Shown: in pieces, positions 25,310-33,729 of the stretch
How the letters are laid out: every line of letters starts with the position of its first letter
Position numbering within the stretch: position 1 is the first letter of the stretch
Assembly (NCBI RefSeq): GCF_900094595.1
Contig: NZ_FMAD01000004.1
Coordinates: forward strand, 124,001-188,000
Length of the DNA: 64,000 bases
DNA from: Cupriavidus alkaliphilus
GTDB lineage: Bacteria; Pseudomonadota; Gammaproteobacteria; Burkholderiales; Burkholderiaceae
Reading direction: 5' to 3'
Position numbers and translations under genes: made by a program
The notes under the pieces: generated by a model
Told to the model about the DNA's origin: nothing
What the model saw: the letters and a program-made list of their open reading frames with translations, nothing else
Database searches by the model: none

Positions 25310-25383
25310 AACTTCTGGTTGACCTTCCGGCTCCAACGGCCTACATTCCGGTTAAACCATAATTTTTTGGAACTTCTGGTTCC
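25310..25383 (+). promoter_or_regulatory. Promoter and operator pair matching the xsc promoter
   Basis: AACTTCTGGTT occurs at 25310-25320 and again at 25371-25381, the second inside the inverted repeat GGAACTTCTGGTTCC (25369-25383). -35 TTGACC (25319-25324), 17-base spacer and -10 TACATT (25342-25347) lie between them. Every offset equals that at 2642-2715 upstream of xsc. Confidence 0.65.
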
Positions 25384-25415
25384 ATTTTTTAAGCGAACAC
25401 CGGAGACAAGTCGAC

Positions 25416-25427
25416 ATGTACGGATAA
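25416..25427 (+). other. Three-codon mini-ORF or relic start after the promoter
   Basis: GGAGACAAG followed by ATG TAC GGA TAA. The ribosome site and start lie at the same distance from the GTTCC arm as the xsc start does at its locus (32 against 31 bases), but the frame stops after three codons. It may be a leader peptide or the remains of a lost gene. The permease starts 159 bases further on. Confidence 0.45.
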
Positions 25428-25586
25428 GCCATCCTCTCCCGGGGATTGCAATTACTGAACGACCACGGCCCAGGCTGGCATTTACTGCCCTGCCGCCTAT
25501 ACCGAAGAGAAGCCGTGGCGCCTGCCTTAAACGCTGGACTGCTTGCAACGCAGTGCCGACAGCAAGCGCAGCACAGGAGACACAAC

Positions 25587-27023
25587 ATGATCCAACAATC
25601 ACCGTCCGGCAACGGACTATCCCACGGCCTCAAGCAACGCCACATGACCATGATCGCCCTCGGCGGCGTGATCGGCGCGGGGCTCTTTGTCGGCAGCGGC
25701 GTCGTCATCAAGTCGGCCGGTCCGGCCGCGGTCCTTTCCTTCCTGATCACCGGCCTTCTCGTGGTGCTGGTGATGCGCATGCTGGGCGAGATGGCCTGCG
25801 CCATGCCCGGCGGCGGCGGCTTCTACGAGTATGCACGCGAAGCTTGGCGCGATCGCCCCGCGGTCGGCAACCTGGCCGGCTTCCTGACCGGCTGGATGTA
25901 CTGGTACTTCTGGGTCATCGTGGTGGCGCTGGAAGCGGTGGCGGGCGCGGACCTGGTGCGCTACTGGCTGCCGGACGTGCCCAACTGGATCATCAGCCTG
26001 GTGCTGCTGGTGATGCTGACCCTGACCAACCTGGTATCGGTCAAGTCATTCGGCGAGTTCGAATTCTGGTTCGCCTCGATCAAGGTGGCCGCGATCATGG
26101 TGTTCCTGTTCGTCGCCGGCGTCTACGTGCTGGGCCTGGCTCCCGGGTCGCACGGCATGGAAGTGGCCAACCTGACCGCCAACGGCGGCTTCATGCCCAA
26201 CGGCATCGTGCCGGTGCTGACCGGCGCGGTAGCGGCCACCGGCTTCTACTTCGGCGCCGAAATCGTCACCATCGCCGCCGCCGAGACCGCCGAACCGCAG
26301 AAGGCCGTGGCCAAGGCCACCAGCTCGGTGATCACGCGCGTGCTGGTGTTCTATGTCGGCTCGATCCTGCTGGTGGTGTGCCTGGTGCCGTGGAACTCCA
26401 CCAGCATCGCCACGCCGTACGTCAGCGCGCTGAACGTGATGGGCGTGCCGGCGGCCGCGCAGATCATGAACGCGATCGTGCTGACCGCGGTGCTGTCGGC
26501 ACTCAACTCGGGCCTGTACGCCTCGTCGCGCATGCTGTTTGCGCTGACCCGCCGTGGCGACGCGCCGCAGTCGCTGGCCCGCGTCAGCCGCAACGGCGTG
26601 CCGGTGCGCGCGATCCTGGTGGCGACGCTGTTCGGCTATGGCGCGGTGGTGATGTCCTATGTCTCGCCCGATACCGTGTTCGCCTTCCTGGTGAACTCGT
26701 ACGGCACGGTGGCGATCTTCGTCTACATCCTGATCGCGATCTCGCAGCTGCGCCTGCGCTCGCGGCTGGAGCGCGAGGCGCCGGGCCAGCTGCGCGTGCG
26801 CATGTGGTGCTATCCGTACCTCACCTATGTGGCGATCCTCGGCATGCTCGGCATCGTGGTGGCGATGGCCTTCATTCCCGACCAGCGCACGCCCCTGGCG
26901 CTGGGCGTGGTGAGCCTGGCGATCCTGCTGCTGGCCTACGCGGCGCGCCAGTTGTTTCGGCGTGGCGTGGATCCAGTAGTACCGCTGGCGGAACTGCCGC
27001 GCCGCGACCTGCGCAAGTACTGA
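25587..27023 (+). CDS. APC-family amino acid permease (GABA permease-like), possible taurine uptake
   Basis: A 478-residue amino acid/polyamine/organocation transporter with twelve hydrophobic segments. The helix 1 motif GGVIGAGLFVGSG, helix 3 region GEMACAMPGGGGFYEYA and helix 6/7 stretch GFYFGAEIVTIAAAETAEP are typical of the AAT/GabP group. ATG at 25587 has CAGGAGA upstream. It shares its promoter layout with xsc and precedes tauR-tauX-tauY, so uptake of taurine or a related amino acid is a sensible inference; related permeases carry GABA and beta-alanine. Its 5' leader would be about 235 bases, unusually long. Confidence 0.85.
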   Translation: MIQQSPSGNGLSHGLKQRHMTMIALGGVIGAGLFVGSGVVIKSAGPAAVLSFLITGLLVVLVMRMLGEMACAMPGGGGFYEYAREAWRDRPAVGNLAGFLTGWMYWYFWVIVVALEAVAGADLVRYWLPDVPNWIISLVLLVMLTLTNLVSVKSFGEFEFWFASIKVAAIMVFLFVAGVYVLGLAPGSHGMEVANLTANGGFMPNGIVPVLTGAVAATGFYFGAEIVTIAAAETAEPQKAVAKATSSVITRVLVFYVGSILLVVCLVPWNSTSIATPYVSALNVMGVPAAAQIMNAIVLTAVLSALNSGLYASSRMLFALTRRGDAPQSLARVSRNGVPVRAILVATLFGYGAVVMSYVSPDTVFAFLVNSYGTVAIFVYILIAISQLRLRSRLEREAPGQLRVRMWCYPYLTYVAILGMLGIVVAMAFIPDQRTPLALGVVSLAILLLAYAARQLFRRGVDPVVPLAELPRRDLRKY

Positions 27024-27138
27024 AGCGCGCAAGCGATGACTGGCGTCGAGATGCCAGAAGCAACTGAACCATGACTGACGGGGCGCGCCGGTGCGGTATG
27101 CTGGCGCGCTTCGCCGTTCAGGAAACGCCCCCGGTCCC

Positions 27139-28701
27139 ATGAGCCTGAAGTCTCCCACCACCCTCTGGTCGCAGCTGTTCCAGCAGCATGTGCATTCGGG
27201 CCTGAGCCTGCAGGGCAAGATCCGGCAGATGCTGGTCTCGGCCATCCTCGACGAGCAGCTGCCGCAAGGCGAGCCGCTGCCCAGCAGCCGCGAGCTGTCG
27301 GCGCAGCTGCGGGTGGCGCGCAACACGGTGGTGCTGGCGTACCAGCAGCTGGTCGACGAAGGCTACCTGGTAGCGCGCGAGCGCAGCGGCTACTTCGTCA
27401 ACCCCGAGATCCTCGGCACCCGCGTCAGCGGCGTGGCCTCGCTGCGCGGCGAGCCGGTGCCGGCGCGCGCGGGCGAGCCCGACTGGGAACGGCGCTTCGT
27501 GTTCCGCCCCACGCAGCAGCGCAATATCGTCAAGCGCGCCAACTGGCGCGACTATCCCTACCCCTTTATCTACGGCCAGTACGACCCGGCGCTGTTCCCC
27601 ACCGCGGATTGGCGCGAATGCTGCCTGAAGGCGCTGAGCGTGCTCGACATCCATGACTGGGCCCAGGACATGATCCTGCGCGACGACGAGTCGCTGGTGC
27701 AGCAGATCCGCACCCGTGTGCTGCCGCGCCGCGGCGTCTGGGCCGGCACCGACGAGATCGTGATCACGGTGGGCGCGCAGCAGGCGCTGTACCTGCTGGC
27801 CGACCTGCTGGTCAGCCCCGACACGCCGGTGGGCATCGAGGACCCCGGCTACCCGGACGCGCGCAATATCTTCGGCTCGCACACGTCGAACCTGGTGCCG
27901 CTGCCGGTCGATGAGCAGGGCCTGACGCTGTCCGACGCGCAGCGCGCGTGCGACTACGTCTACGTGACTCCCGGCCACCAGTGCCCGACCACCGTCACCA
28001 TGCCGCTGGCGCGCCGCCAGGCGCTGCTGCGGCAGGCCGAGGAAGCCGACTTCGTGCTGATCGAGGACGACTACGAGGCCGAGAGCCGCTTCGAGGGCGA
28101 TCCCACGCCCACGCTCAAGAGCCTGGACCGCAGCAACCGCGTGATCTACGTCGGCAGCCTGTCCAAGAGCCTGGCGCCGGGGCTGCGCATCGGCTACATC
28201 GTCGGCCCCGCGGCGCTGATCGCCGAACTGCGCGGCGCGCGCCGGCTGATGCTGCGGCACCCGTCGGCGTATATCCAGCGCGCGTTCTCGCTGTTCCTGT
28301 CGCTCGGCCACTATGACGCGCACCTGCGCCGGCTCGCCGCCGCGCACCGCGAGCGCGCCGAAGCGGTGCTGGCGGCATTGGCCACGCATATGCCTGACTT
28401 CCGCGCGGTGCCGATCGCCGGCGGCGCCTCCTGCTGGATCGAAGGGCCGTCCTGGCTCGACGCCGATGCGCTGGCGCGGCTGGCGGAACTGCAGGGCGTG
28501 CTGATCGAGCCCGGCAGCGTCTTCTTCATGGCCGAGCCCGCGCCGCGCAACGGCTTCCGGCTGGGCTACTCGTCGATCTCGCTGGACCGCATCGAGCCCG
28601 GCATCCGCGTGCTGGCCGGCGTCGCGCGTGAACTGCAGGCCACCGCCGGCAGCGCAAAGGCCCCCGCCGCCATCACTTCCCGGGCCCGCCCCGCCGCCTG
28701 A
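27139..28701 (+). CDS. tauR: MocR/GabR-type regulator, probable taurine regulator TauR
   Basis: A 520-residue fusion of an N-terminal GntR winged helix (about 20-90: LPSSRELSAQLRVARNTVVLAYQQLVDEGYL, abbreviated pattern) and a class I aminotransferase-like domain with a PLP-binding lysine in YVGSLSKSLAPGLRIGY. MocR-type TauR proteins are the known activators of taurine catabolism, and the gene sits next to tauX and tauY, so I assign tauR. Other MocR regulators (GabR, PdxR) share the architecture, so the symbol rests on context. ATG at 27139 begins MSLKSPTTLWSQLF; a longer open frame upstream lacks a ribosome site. Confidence 0.75.
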   Translation: MSLKSPTTLWSQLFQQHVHSGLSLQGKIRQMLVSAILDEQLPQGEPLPSSRELSAQLRVARNTVVLAYQQLVDEGYLVARERSGYFVNPEILGTRVSGVASLRGEPVPARAGEPDWERRFVFRPTQQRNIVKRANWRDYPYPFIYGQYDPALFPTADWRECCLKALSVLDIHDWAQDMILRDDESLVQQIRTRVLPRRGVWAGTDEIVITVGAQQALYLLADLLVSPDTPVGIEDPGYPDARNIFGSHTSNLVPLPVDEQGLTLSDAQRACDYVYVTPGHQCPTTVTMPLARRQALLRQAEEADFVLIEDDYEAESRFEGDPTPTLKSLDRSNRVIYVGSLSKSLAPGLRIGYIVGPAALIAELRGARRLMLRHPSAYIQRAFSLFLSLGHYDAHLRRLAAAHRERAEAVLAALATHMPDFRAVPIAGGASCWIEGPSWLDADALARLAELQGVLIEPGSVFFMAEPAPRNGFRLGYSSISLDRIEPGIRVLAGVARELQATAGSAKAPAAITSRARPAA

Positions 28702-28768
28702 GCGGGGCCACCGCTGCGCCTGCGCCGCTGGCCCAAGCGATAGTCCCGAACTGGCGCTACAGCGCCGC

Positions 28769-28806
28769 GGCCGGTTTCCCTATCCTCGAGTCATGGCCGG
28801 TTCCCC
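28769..28806 (+). promoter_or_regulatory. Direct repeats upstream of tauX, candidate TauR site
   Basis: GGCCGGTTTCCC (28769-28780) and GGCCGGTTCCCC (28795-28806), 26 bases apart. MocR-type regulators commonly bind direct repeats in the promoters they activate. No clear -10 box seen. Confidence 0.4.
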
Positions 28807-28841
28807 ACGGACCGGCACACAACACTCACGGAGACCAAGCC

Positions 28842-29243
28842 ATGTCCAAGGACAACACCGCCGCCGGCATTGAACTGCTGCAAGCCTTCAACGACGCCTG
28901 GAACCGCCACGACATCGACGCGCTGATGGCCTGCATGGCCGACGACTGCGTGTTCCATGGCGTGGCCGGCCCCGACCTGCTGGGCCGCAGCTTCGTCGGC
29001 CGCGAGGCGGTGCGCGAAGGCTTCCAGCTGGCCTGGCAGACCTTCCCCGATGCGCAATGGGTCGATGGCGACCACTTCGTCGTCGGCGACCGCGGCGTCA
29101 GCGAATCCACCTTCCGCGGCACCCGCGCCGACGGCGCCCGCATCGAGGCGCGCATGGTCGACGTGTTCACCTTCCGCGGCGGCAAGATCGCGGTGAAGAA
29201 CGCCTACCGCAAGGACCGCCCGCCGGTGGTGGCCGCAGCCTGA
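28842..29243 (+). CDS. tauX: NTF2/SnoaL-like protein, probable taurine dehydrogenase small subunit TauX
   Basis: A 133-residue protein with the NTF2/SnoaL cone fold: N-terminal helix AFNDAWNRHDIDALMACMADDCVFH, then GREAVREGFQLAWQTFPDA and a C-terminal sheet ending VFTFRGGKIAVKNAYRK. It lies 16 bases before the FAD dehydrogenase gene and after tauR. Taurine dehydrogenase is known to be encoded by a small gene tauX next to the flavoprotein gene tauY, which this arrangement matches. On fold alone it could be any SnoaL-like protein. Confidence 0.65.
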   Translation: MSKDNTAAGIELLQAFNDAWNRHDIDALMACMADDCVFHGVAGPDLLGRSFVGREAVREGFQLAWQTFPDAQWVDGDHFVVGDRGVSESTFRGTRADGARIEARMVDVFTFRGGKIAVKNAYRKDRPPVVAAA

Positions 29244-29259
29244 AGCGAGGAGACGCGCC

Positions 29260-30705
29260 ATGCAAGCCGTAGCTCCCCGCAGCAGCCTCCTGGCCGGCGA
29301 GCAGTCGACCGCGCCGACCCGGCCGTACGACCCCGCCTACGACCCCCTGCACACGCCCACGCCCGGCCACGGCCGGGAGTACGCCCCGACCTACTGGATC
29401 GGCACCGCGGGCGAGCCGCCCGCCGACGACGGCCCGATCACGCACGATATCGACGTCGACGTGGCCATCATCGGCTCTGGCTTTACCGGCCTGACCTGCG
29501 CCATCTTCCTGGCGCAGGAATACGGCATCAAGGCCACCGTGCTCGAGGCCAACCGCGTCAGCTGGGGCTGCAGCACGCGCAATGGCGGCCAGGCGCAATG
29601 CGCGTCGGGCCGGCTCAAGCGCTCGCAGTGGATCCAGCGCTACGGGCTCGATACCGCGCTGCGCCTGCACCAGGAGGTCTGCGACGGCATGGAGACCTTC
29701 AAGGGGCTGATCAAGGACATCGACTGCGATCCGCAGCCCGGCGGCCACCTCTATATCGCGCACCGCGACAAGGTGATGCCCGCCCTGGAGAAGGAGGCGA
29801 AGATCCTGCGCGAAGTGTTCAACTACGACGCGCGCATCCTCGACGCCGACACCGTGCGGCGCGAATACGTCGACGACAAGGAAGCCGCGGGCGCCATGCA
29901 CGAGCCCGAAGGCATCGGCATCCATGCCGGCAAGCTCGCCTTCGGCTACCTGCGCCGCGCGCGCGCACTGGGCGCGAAGGTGCATCCGTCGAGCCCCGTG
30001 ACGGGCTGGGAAACGCGCAACGGCGTGCACTACCTGCGCACCCCCGGCGGCATCGTGCGCGCCCGCGCCGTGGGCGTGGCCACCGGCGGCTACACCTCGC
30101 AATCCCTGCACCGCGAGCTGAAGAACCGGCTGTTCCCGATCCTGTCGAACTCCATCGTCACGCGTCCGCTCACCGCCGACGAACTGGCAGCGTGCAACTT
30201 CCGCACCACCCAGGTCATCACCGACACCCGCATCCTGCGCCACTACTACCGGCTGATGCCCGACGGCCGCCTGCAGATCGGCAGCCGCAGCGCCATCACC
30301 GGCAACGACGCGCCGCAGGACCAGTACAAGCAGAAGCTGATTGCCGACATGCACCGCAAATTCCCGGCGCTGCAGGGCATCCAGATCGACTATTCGTGGT
30401 GGGGCTGGGTCGACGTCAGCCACGACATGATGCCGCGCATCACCCAGCCCGACCCGGCGCAGTCGATCTACTACGCCATGGGCTACGGCGGCAACGGCGT
30501 GATGTACTCCGCCCAGGCCGGCAAGCGCCTGGCCGCGCTGATCGCCGGCAAGTCGTCGGGGCTGCCGGAACTGCCGATCTTCCGCTCGCCGCTGCCGTTC
30601 CCGAATGTGCGCGAGATGGTGGAATCGCAGATGTTCGCGCCGTTCCGGCGGATGGGGCAGCGGGTGCTGTACCACTGGTACCACTGGAAGGATGATGTGT
30701 TTTGA
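29260..30705 (+). CDS. tauY: FAD-dependent dehydrogenase, probable taurine dehydrogenase large subunit TauY
   Basis: A 481-residue flavoprotein of the DadA/glycine oxidase-like DAO family. The FAD-binding motif is DVAIIGSGFTGLTCAIFLAQ, followed by the R-N-GGQ segment STRNGGQAQCASG and a C-terminal GYGGNGVMYSAQAGKRLA loop. It oxidatively deaminates an amine; next to tauR and tauX, and with xsc-pta in the window, taurine to sulfoacetaldehyde plus ammonium is the expected reaction, with electrons going to cytochrome c. No signal peptide is seen, so the soluble partner and site of electron transfer are open. Good ribosome site GAGGAGA. Confidence 0.72.
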   Translation: MQAVAPRSSLLAGEQSTAPTRPYDPAYDPLHTPTPGHGREYAPTYWIGTAGEPPADDGPITHDIDVDVAIIGSGFTGLTCAIFLAQEYGIKATVLEANRVSWGCSTRNGGQAQCASGRLKRSQWIQRYGLDTALRLHQEVCDGMETFKGLIKDIDCDPQPGGHLYIAHRDKVMPALEKEAKILREVFNYDARILDADTVRREYVDDKEAAGAMHEPEGIGIHAGKLAFGYLRRARALGAKVHPSSPVTGWETRNGVHYLRTPGGIVRARAVGVATGGYTSQSLHRELKNRLFPILSNSIVTRPLTADELAACNFRTTQVITDTRILRHYYRLMPDGRLQIGSRSAITGNDAPQDQYKQKLIADMHRKFPALQGIQIDYSWWGWVDVSHDMMPRITQPDPAQSIYYAMGYGGNGVMYSAQAGKRLAALIAGKSSGLPELPIFRSPLPFPNVREMVESQMFAPFRRMGQRVLYHWYHWKDDVF

Positions 30706-30760
30706 GGGTGGCGCGGTACTGCTTGCCGGCCATGCTTGAGCTCGCCAACGCCGCCTGGGC

Positions 30761-30791
30761 GCTCCCTCTCCCGCAGGCGGGAGAGGGGAGC
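30761..30791. repeat. REP-like palindrome (copy 3)
   Basis: GCTCCCTCTCCCGC and its near-complement GCGGGAGAGGGGAGC (one extra G) in the gap between tauY and the repair operon. The remaining bases of 30706-30952 show no gene. Confidence 0.8.
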
Positions 30792-30952
30792 AAACCCGCC
30801 GCCTCTCGCAAGCTTCTTGTCGGACCCTCACCGACACCCGAACCAGCCCTCACCGCCTCCACACCCTGCGCAACGCCGCAGTATGATGCCCAGGTCTCCC
30901 TCCGCGGGAGCATCGCGGCCACGCCCCGGCCGCAGTGCATCAGGAGGCACGC

Positions 30953-32059
30953 TTGGACCCGATCCGACCGCTCCCGTCCGAACCCGCCCGCCCCGGCGAC
31001 CTCATCGTCGCCCGGCCGGAAGGCCTCTATTGCCCGCCCGGCGACTTCTACATCGATCCGTGGCGCCCGGTCGAACGCGCCGTCATCACCCATGCCCATT
31101 CCGATCACGCGCGCTTCGGGCACGCGCACTACCTGTGCGCTGAGCCCGGCCGCGGCGTGCTGCTGGCGCGGCTGCCCGGGATCCACCTGAACACGCTGCG
31201 CTACGGCGAGCGCATCACGCACCACGGCGTCACGCTGAGCCTGCATCCGGCCGGCCACGTGCTCGGTTCCGCGCAGGTGCGGCTGGAGCACGGCGGGCAG
31301 GTCTGGGTGGCCTCGGGCGACTACAAGCTGGAAGCAGACGGCACCTGCGACCCGTTCGAGCCGGTGCCCTGCGACACCTTCATCACCGAAAGCACGTTCG
31401 GCCTGCCGATCTACCGGTGGCCGCCGCAGGCGACGCTGATGGCCGAGATCTTCGACTGGTGGCAGGCCAATGCCCGTGCCGGGCGCGCCAGCGTCGTCTA
31501 CGCCTATACCTTCGGCAAGGCGCAGCGCATCCTGCACGGCCTGCTGCGGCATGCCGGCGCCGATGGCATGCCCGGCCCGGTGATCGTGCATGGCGCGCTG
31601 ACGCAGCTCAACGCCGCCTATGCCGGGGCCGGCGTCGCGCTGCCGCCCACGGCACTGGTCTCGGATCTGCCGGCGCGCAGCCCGCTGCTGCGCCAGGCGC
31701 TGGTGGTGGCGCCGCCGTCGGCACAGCGCTCGCCGTGGCTGCGGCGTTTCGGCGATGCCTCCGACGCCTTCGCCAGCGGCTGGATGCAGCTGCGCGGCAC
31801 GCGCCGGCGGCGCGGCGTCGACCGCGGCTTTGCGCTGTCCGACCATGCCGACTGGCCGGGGCTGCTGCAGGCGATCAGCGCCACCGGCGCGGGCCGCATC
31901 ATCGTGACCCATGGCAACGTGCCGGTGATGGTGCGCTATCTGAGCGAGCGCGGCTGGCTGGCGCAGGCGTTCGACACCGAGTACGGCGACGACGATGAAG
32001 CCGCGCACCCGGACCCGGCGGTGCCCGCCGAAGCGGGCCAGGAAGAGGCTGCGCCATGA
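30953..32059 (+). CDS. Ligase-associated MBL-fold DNA exonuclease
   Basis: A 368-residue metallo-beta-lactamase/beta-CASP protein. The metal motif H47-A-H49-S-D51-H52 (VITHAHSDHARFG) is intact, and the later GDYKLEAD, ITESTFGLP and ALSDHADWPG segments supply further ligands. This family is the exonuclease linked to bacterial ATP-dependent ligases. A TTG start at 30953 is chosen because AGGAGG ends 5 bases before it. First gene of a four-gene repair operon in which each later gene overlaps the previous stop by 4 bases. Confidence 0.88.
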   Translation: MDPIRPLPSEPARPGDLIVARPEGLYCPPGDFYIDPWRPVERAVITHAHSDHARFGHAHYLCAEPGRGVLLARLPGIHLNTLRYGERITHHGVTLSLHPAGHVLGSAQVRLEHGGQVWVASGDYKLEADGTCDPFEPVPCDTFITESTFGLPIYRWPPQATLMAEIFDWWQANARAGRASVVYAYTFGKAQRILHGLLRHAGADGMPGPVIVHGALTQLNAAYAGAGVALPPTALVSDLPARSPLLRQALVVAPPSAQRSPWLRRFGDASDAFASGWMQLRGTRRRRGVDRGFALSDHADWPGLLQAISATGAGRIIVTHGNVPVMVRYLSERGWLAQAFDTEYGDDDEAAHPDPAVPAEAGQEEAAP

Positions 32060-33729
32060 AGGCCTTCGCCGATCTCTACGCCGCGCTGGACGGCACCACC
32101 TCGACCAAGGCCCGCCTGGCCGCGCTGGTCGATTACCTGCGCATCACGCCGCCCGCGGATGCCGCCTGGGCCGTCTATTTCCTGGCGGGCGGCAAGCCGC
32201 GCCAGATCGTGCCGGTATCGCTGCTGCGCGACCTCGCACGGCAGGCCGCCGACCTGCCCGACTGGCTCTTCGAAGAGAGCTACCAGGCCGTCGGCGATCT
32301 CGCCGAAACCATCGCGCTGCTGCTGCCGGACCCGCGGGATGCCGACCACGCCGGCCTGGCCGAATGGGTCGAGCAGCGCCTGCTGCCGTTGCGCGGGCTG
32401 GCGCCGGAAACGCTGCTGCCGCGCCTCGACGCGCTATGGCGCCCGCTCGACGCGCACGGCCGGCTGGTGTTGTTCAAGCTGATCACCGGTGCCTTCCGCG
32501 TGGGCGTGTCGCGCCTGCTGGTCACGCGCGCGCTGGGCGAGGTGGCCGGCATCGATCCCAAGCGCGTGGCCGAGCGCATGGTCGGCTACACCGACCTGTC
32601 GGCCCGGCCCGACGCGGCGCGCTTCCTCGCCCTGCTGGCGCCCGAGGACCAAGACGACCGCGCGCTGCGCGCCGGCGGCCAGCCGTATCCGTTCTTCCTG
32701 GCCCATCCGCTGCAGGCTCCGGTGGAACAGTTCGACACCGTGCTGGGCGCGCCCGGCGCGTGGCTGGTCGAGTGGAAGTGGGACGGCATCCGCGCGCAAC
32801 TGGTGCGGCGCGGCGGCCAGACCTGGCTGTGGTCGCGTGGCGAGGAACTGATCACCGAGCGCTTCCCGGAACTGCTGCAGGCCGCCGCGCCGCTGCCGGA
32901 CGGCACCGTGCTCGACGGCGAGATCGTGATCTGGCAGCAGGGCCGCGTGCAGCCGTTCGCGTTGCTGCAGCAGCGCATCGGCCGCAAGACGCTGAGCGCA
33001 AAGCTGCTGCGCGAGGCGCCGGCGATCCTGATGGCCTATGACCTGCTCGAGTGGCAGGGCGAGGACTGGCGTACCCGCCCGCAGGCCGAACGGCGCGCCC
33101 GGCTGGAGCAGGTGGTGGCGGCTCACGTCCACCCCGCGCTGGAACTGAGCCCGCTGGTGGAAGCCGGCGACTGGGAGCACTATGCCCGCCTGCGCGACGC
33201 GTCGCGCGAGCTGGGGGTCGAGGGCTTCATGCTGAAGGCCGCCGGCGCGGCCTACGGCGCGGGCCGCACCAAGGATGTCGGGGTCTGGTGGAAGTGGAAG
33301 ATCGACCCGTACTCGGTCGATGCCGTGCTGGTCTACGCGCAGCGCGGCCACGGCCGCCGCGCCAGCCTCTACACCGATTTCACCTTCGCGGTCTGGAACG
33401 GCCCGCCCGGTACGCCGGACCGCGCGCTGGTGCCCTTCGCCAAGGCCTATTCCGGCCTGACCGACGCCGAGATGCGCGCGGTCGACGCCATCGTCCGCCG
33501 CACCACGGTCGAGAAGTTCGGGCCGGTGCGCAGCGTCGAACCGACCCAGGTGTTCGAGCTCGGCTTCGAAGGCATTGCCCGCAGCGGCCGCCACAAGAGC
33601 GGCATCGCCGTGCGCTTTCCGCGCATGCTGCGCTGGCGCACCGACAAGCCGATCGACGAGGCCGACACGCTGGCCACGCTCGAAGCGATGCTGCCGGCCA
33701 CCGGCGCGGCGCGGGAGGATGCGGCATGA
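32056..33729 (+). CDS. ATP-dependent DNA ligase
   Basis: A 557-residue ligase of the LigB-like, Lhr-associated class. Adenylation lysine K241 is in motif [11 protein letters not shown]; motif III (DGEIVIW), motif IV (EGFMLKAAG) and motif V (WWKWKIDP) follow, with an N-terminal helical DNA-binding domain (residues 1-215) and a C-terminal OB fold ([17 protein letters not shown]...). Expected to seal nicks during repair, beside the replicative NAD ligase encoded elsewhere. ATGA overlaps with both neighbours indicate tight coupling to the exonuclease and helicase. Confidence 0.93.
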   Translation: MKAFADLYAALDGTTSTKARLAALVDYLRITPPADAAWAVYFLAGGKPRQIVPVSLLRDLARQAADLPDWLFEESYQAVGDLAETIALLLPDPRDADHAGLAEWVEQRLLPLRGLAPETLLPRLDALWRPLDAHGRLVLFKLITGAFRVGVSRLLVTRALGEVAGIDPKRVAERMVGYTDLSARPDAARFLALLAPEDQDDRALRAGGQPYPFFLAHPLQAPVEQFDTVLGAPGAWLVEWKWDGIRAQLVRRGGQTWLWSRGEELITERFPELLQAAAPLPDGTVLDGEIVIWQQGRVQPFALLQQRIGRKTLSAKLLREAPAILMAYDLLEWQGEDWRTRPQAERRARLEQVVAAHVHPALELSPLVEAGDWEHYARLRDASRELGVEGFMLKAAGAAYGAGRTKDVGVWWKWKIDPYSVDAVLVYAQRGHGRRASLYTDFTFAVWNGPPGTPDRALVPFAKAYSGLTDAEMRAVDAIVRRTTVEKFGPVRSVEPTQVFELGFEGIARSGRHKSGIAVRFPRMLRWRTDKPIDEADTLATLEAMLPATGAAREDAA

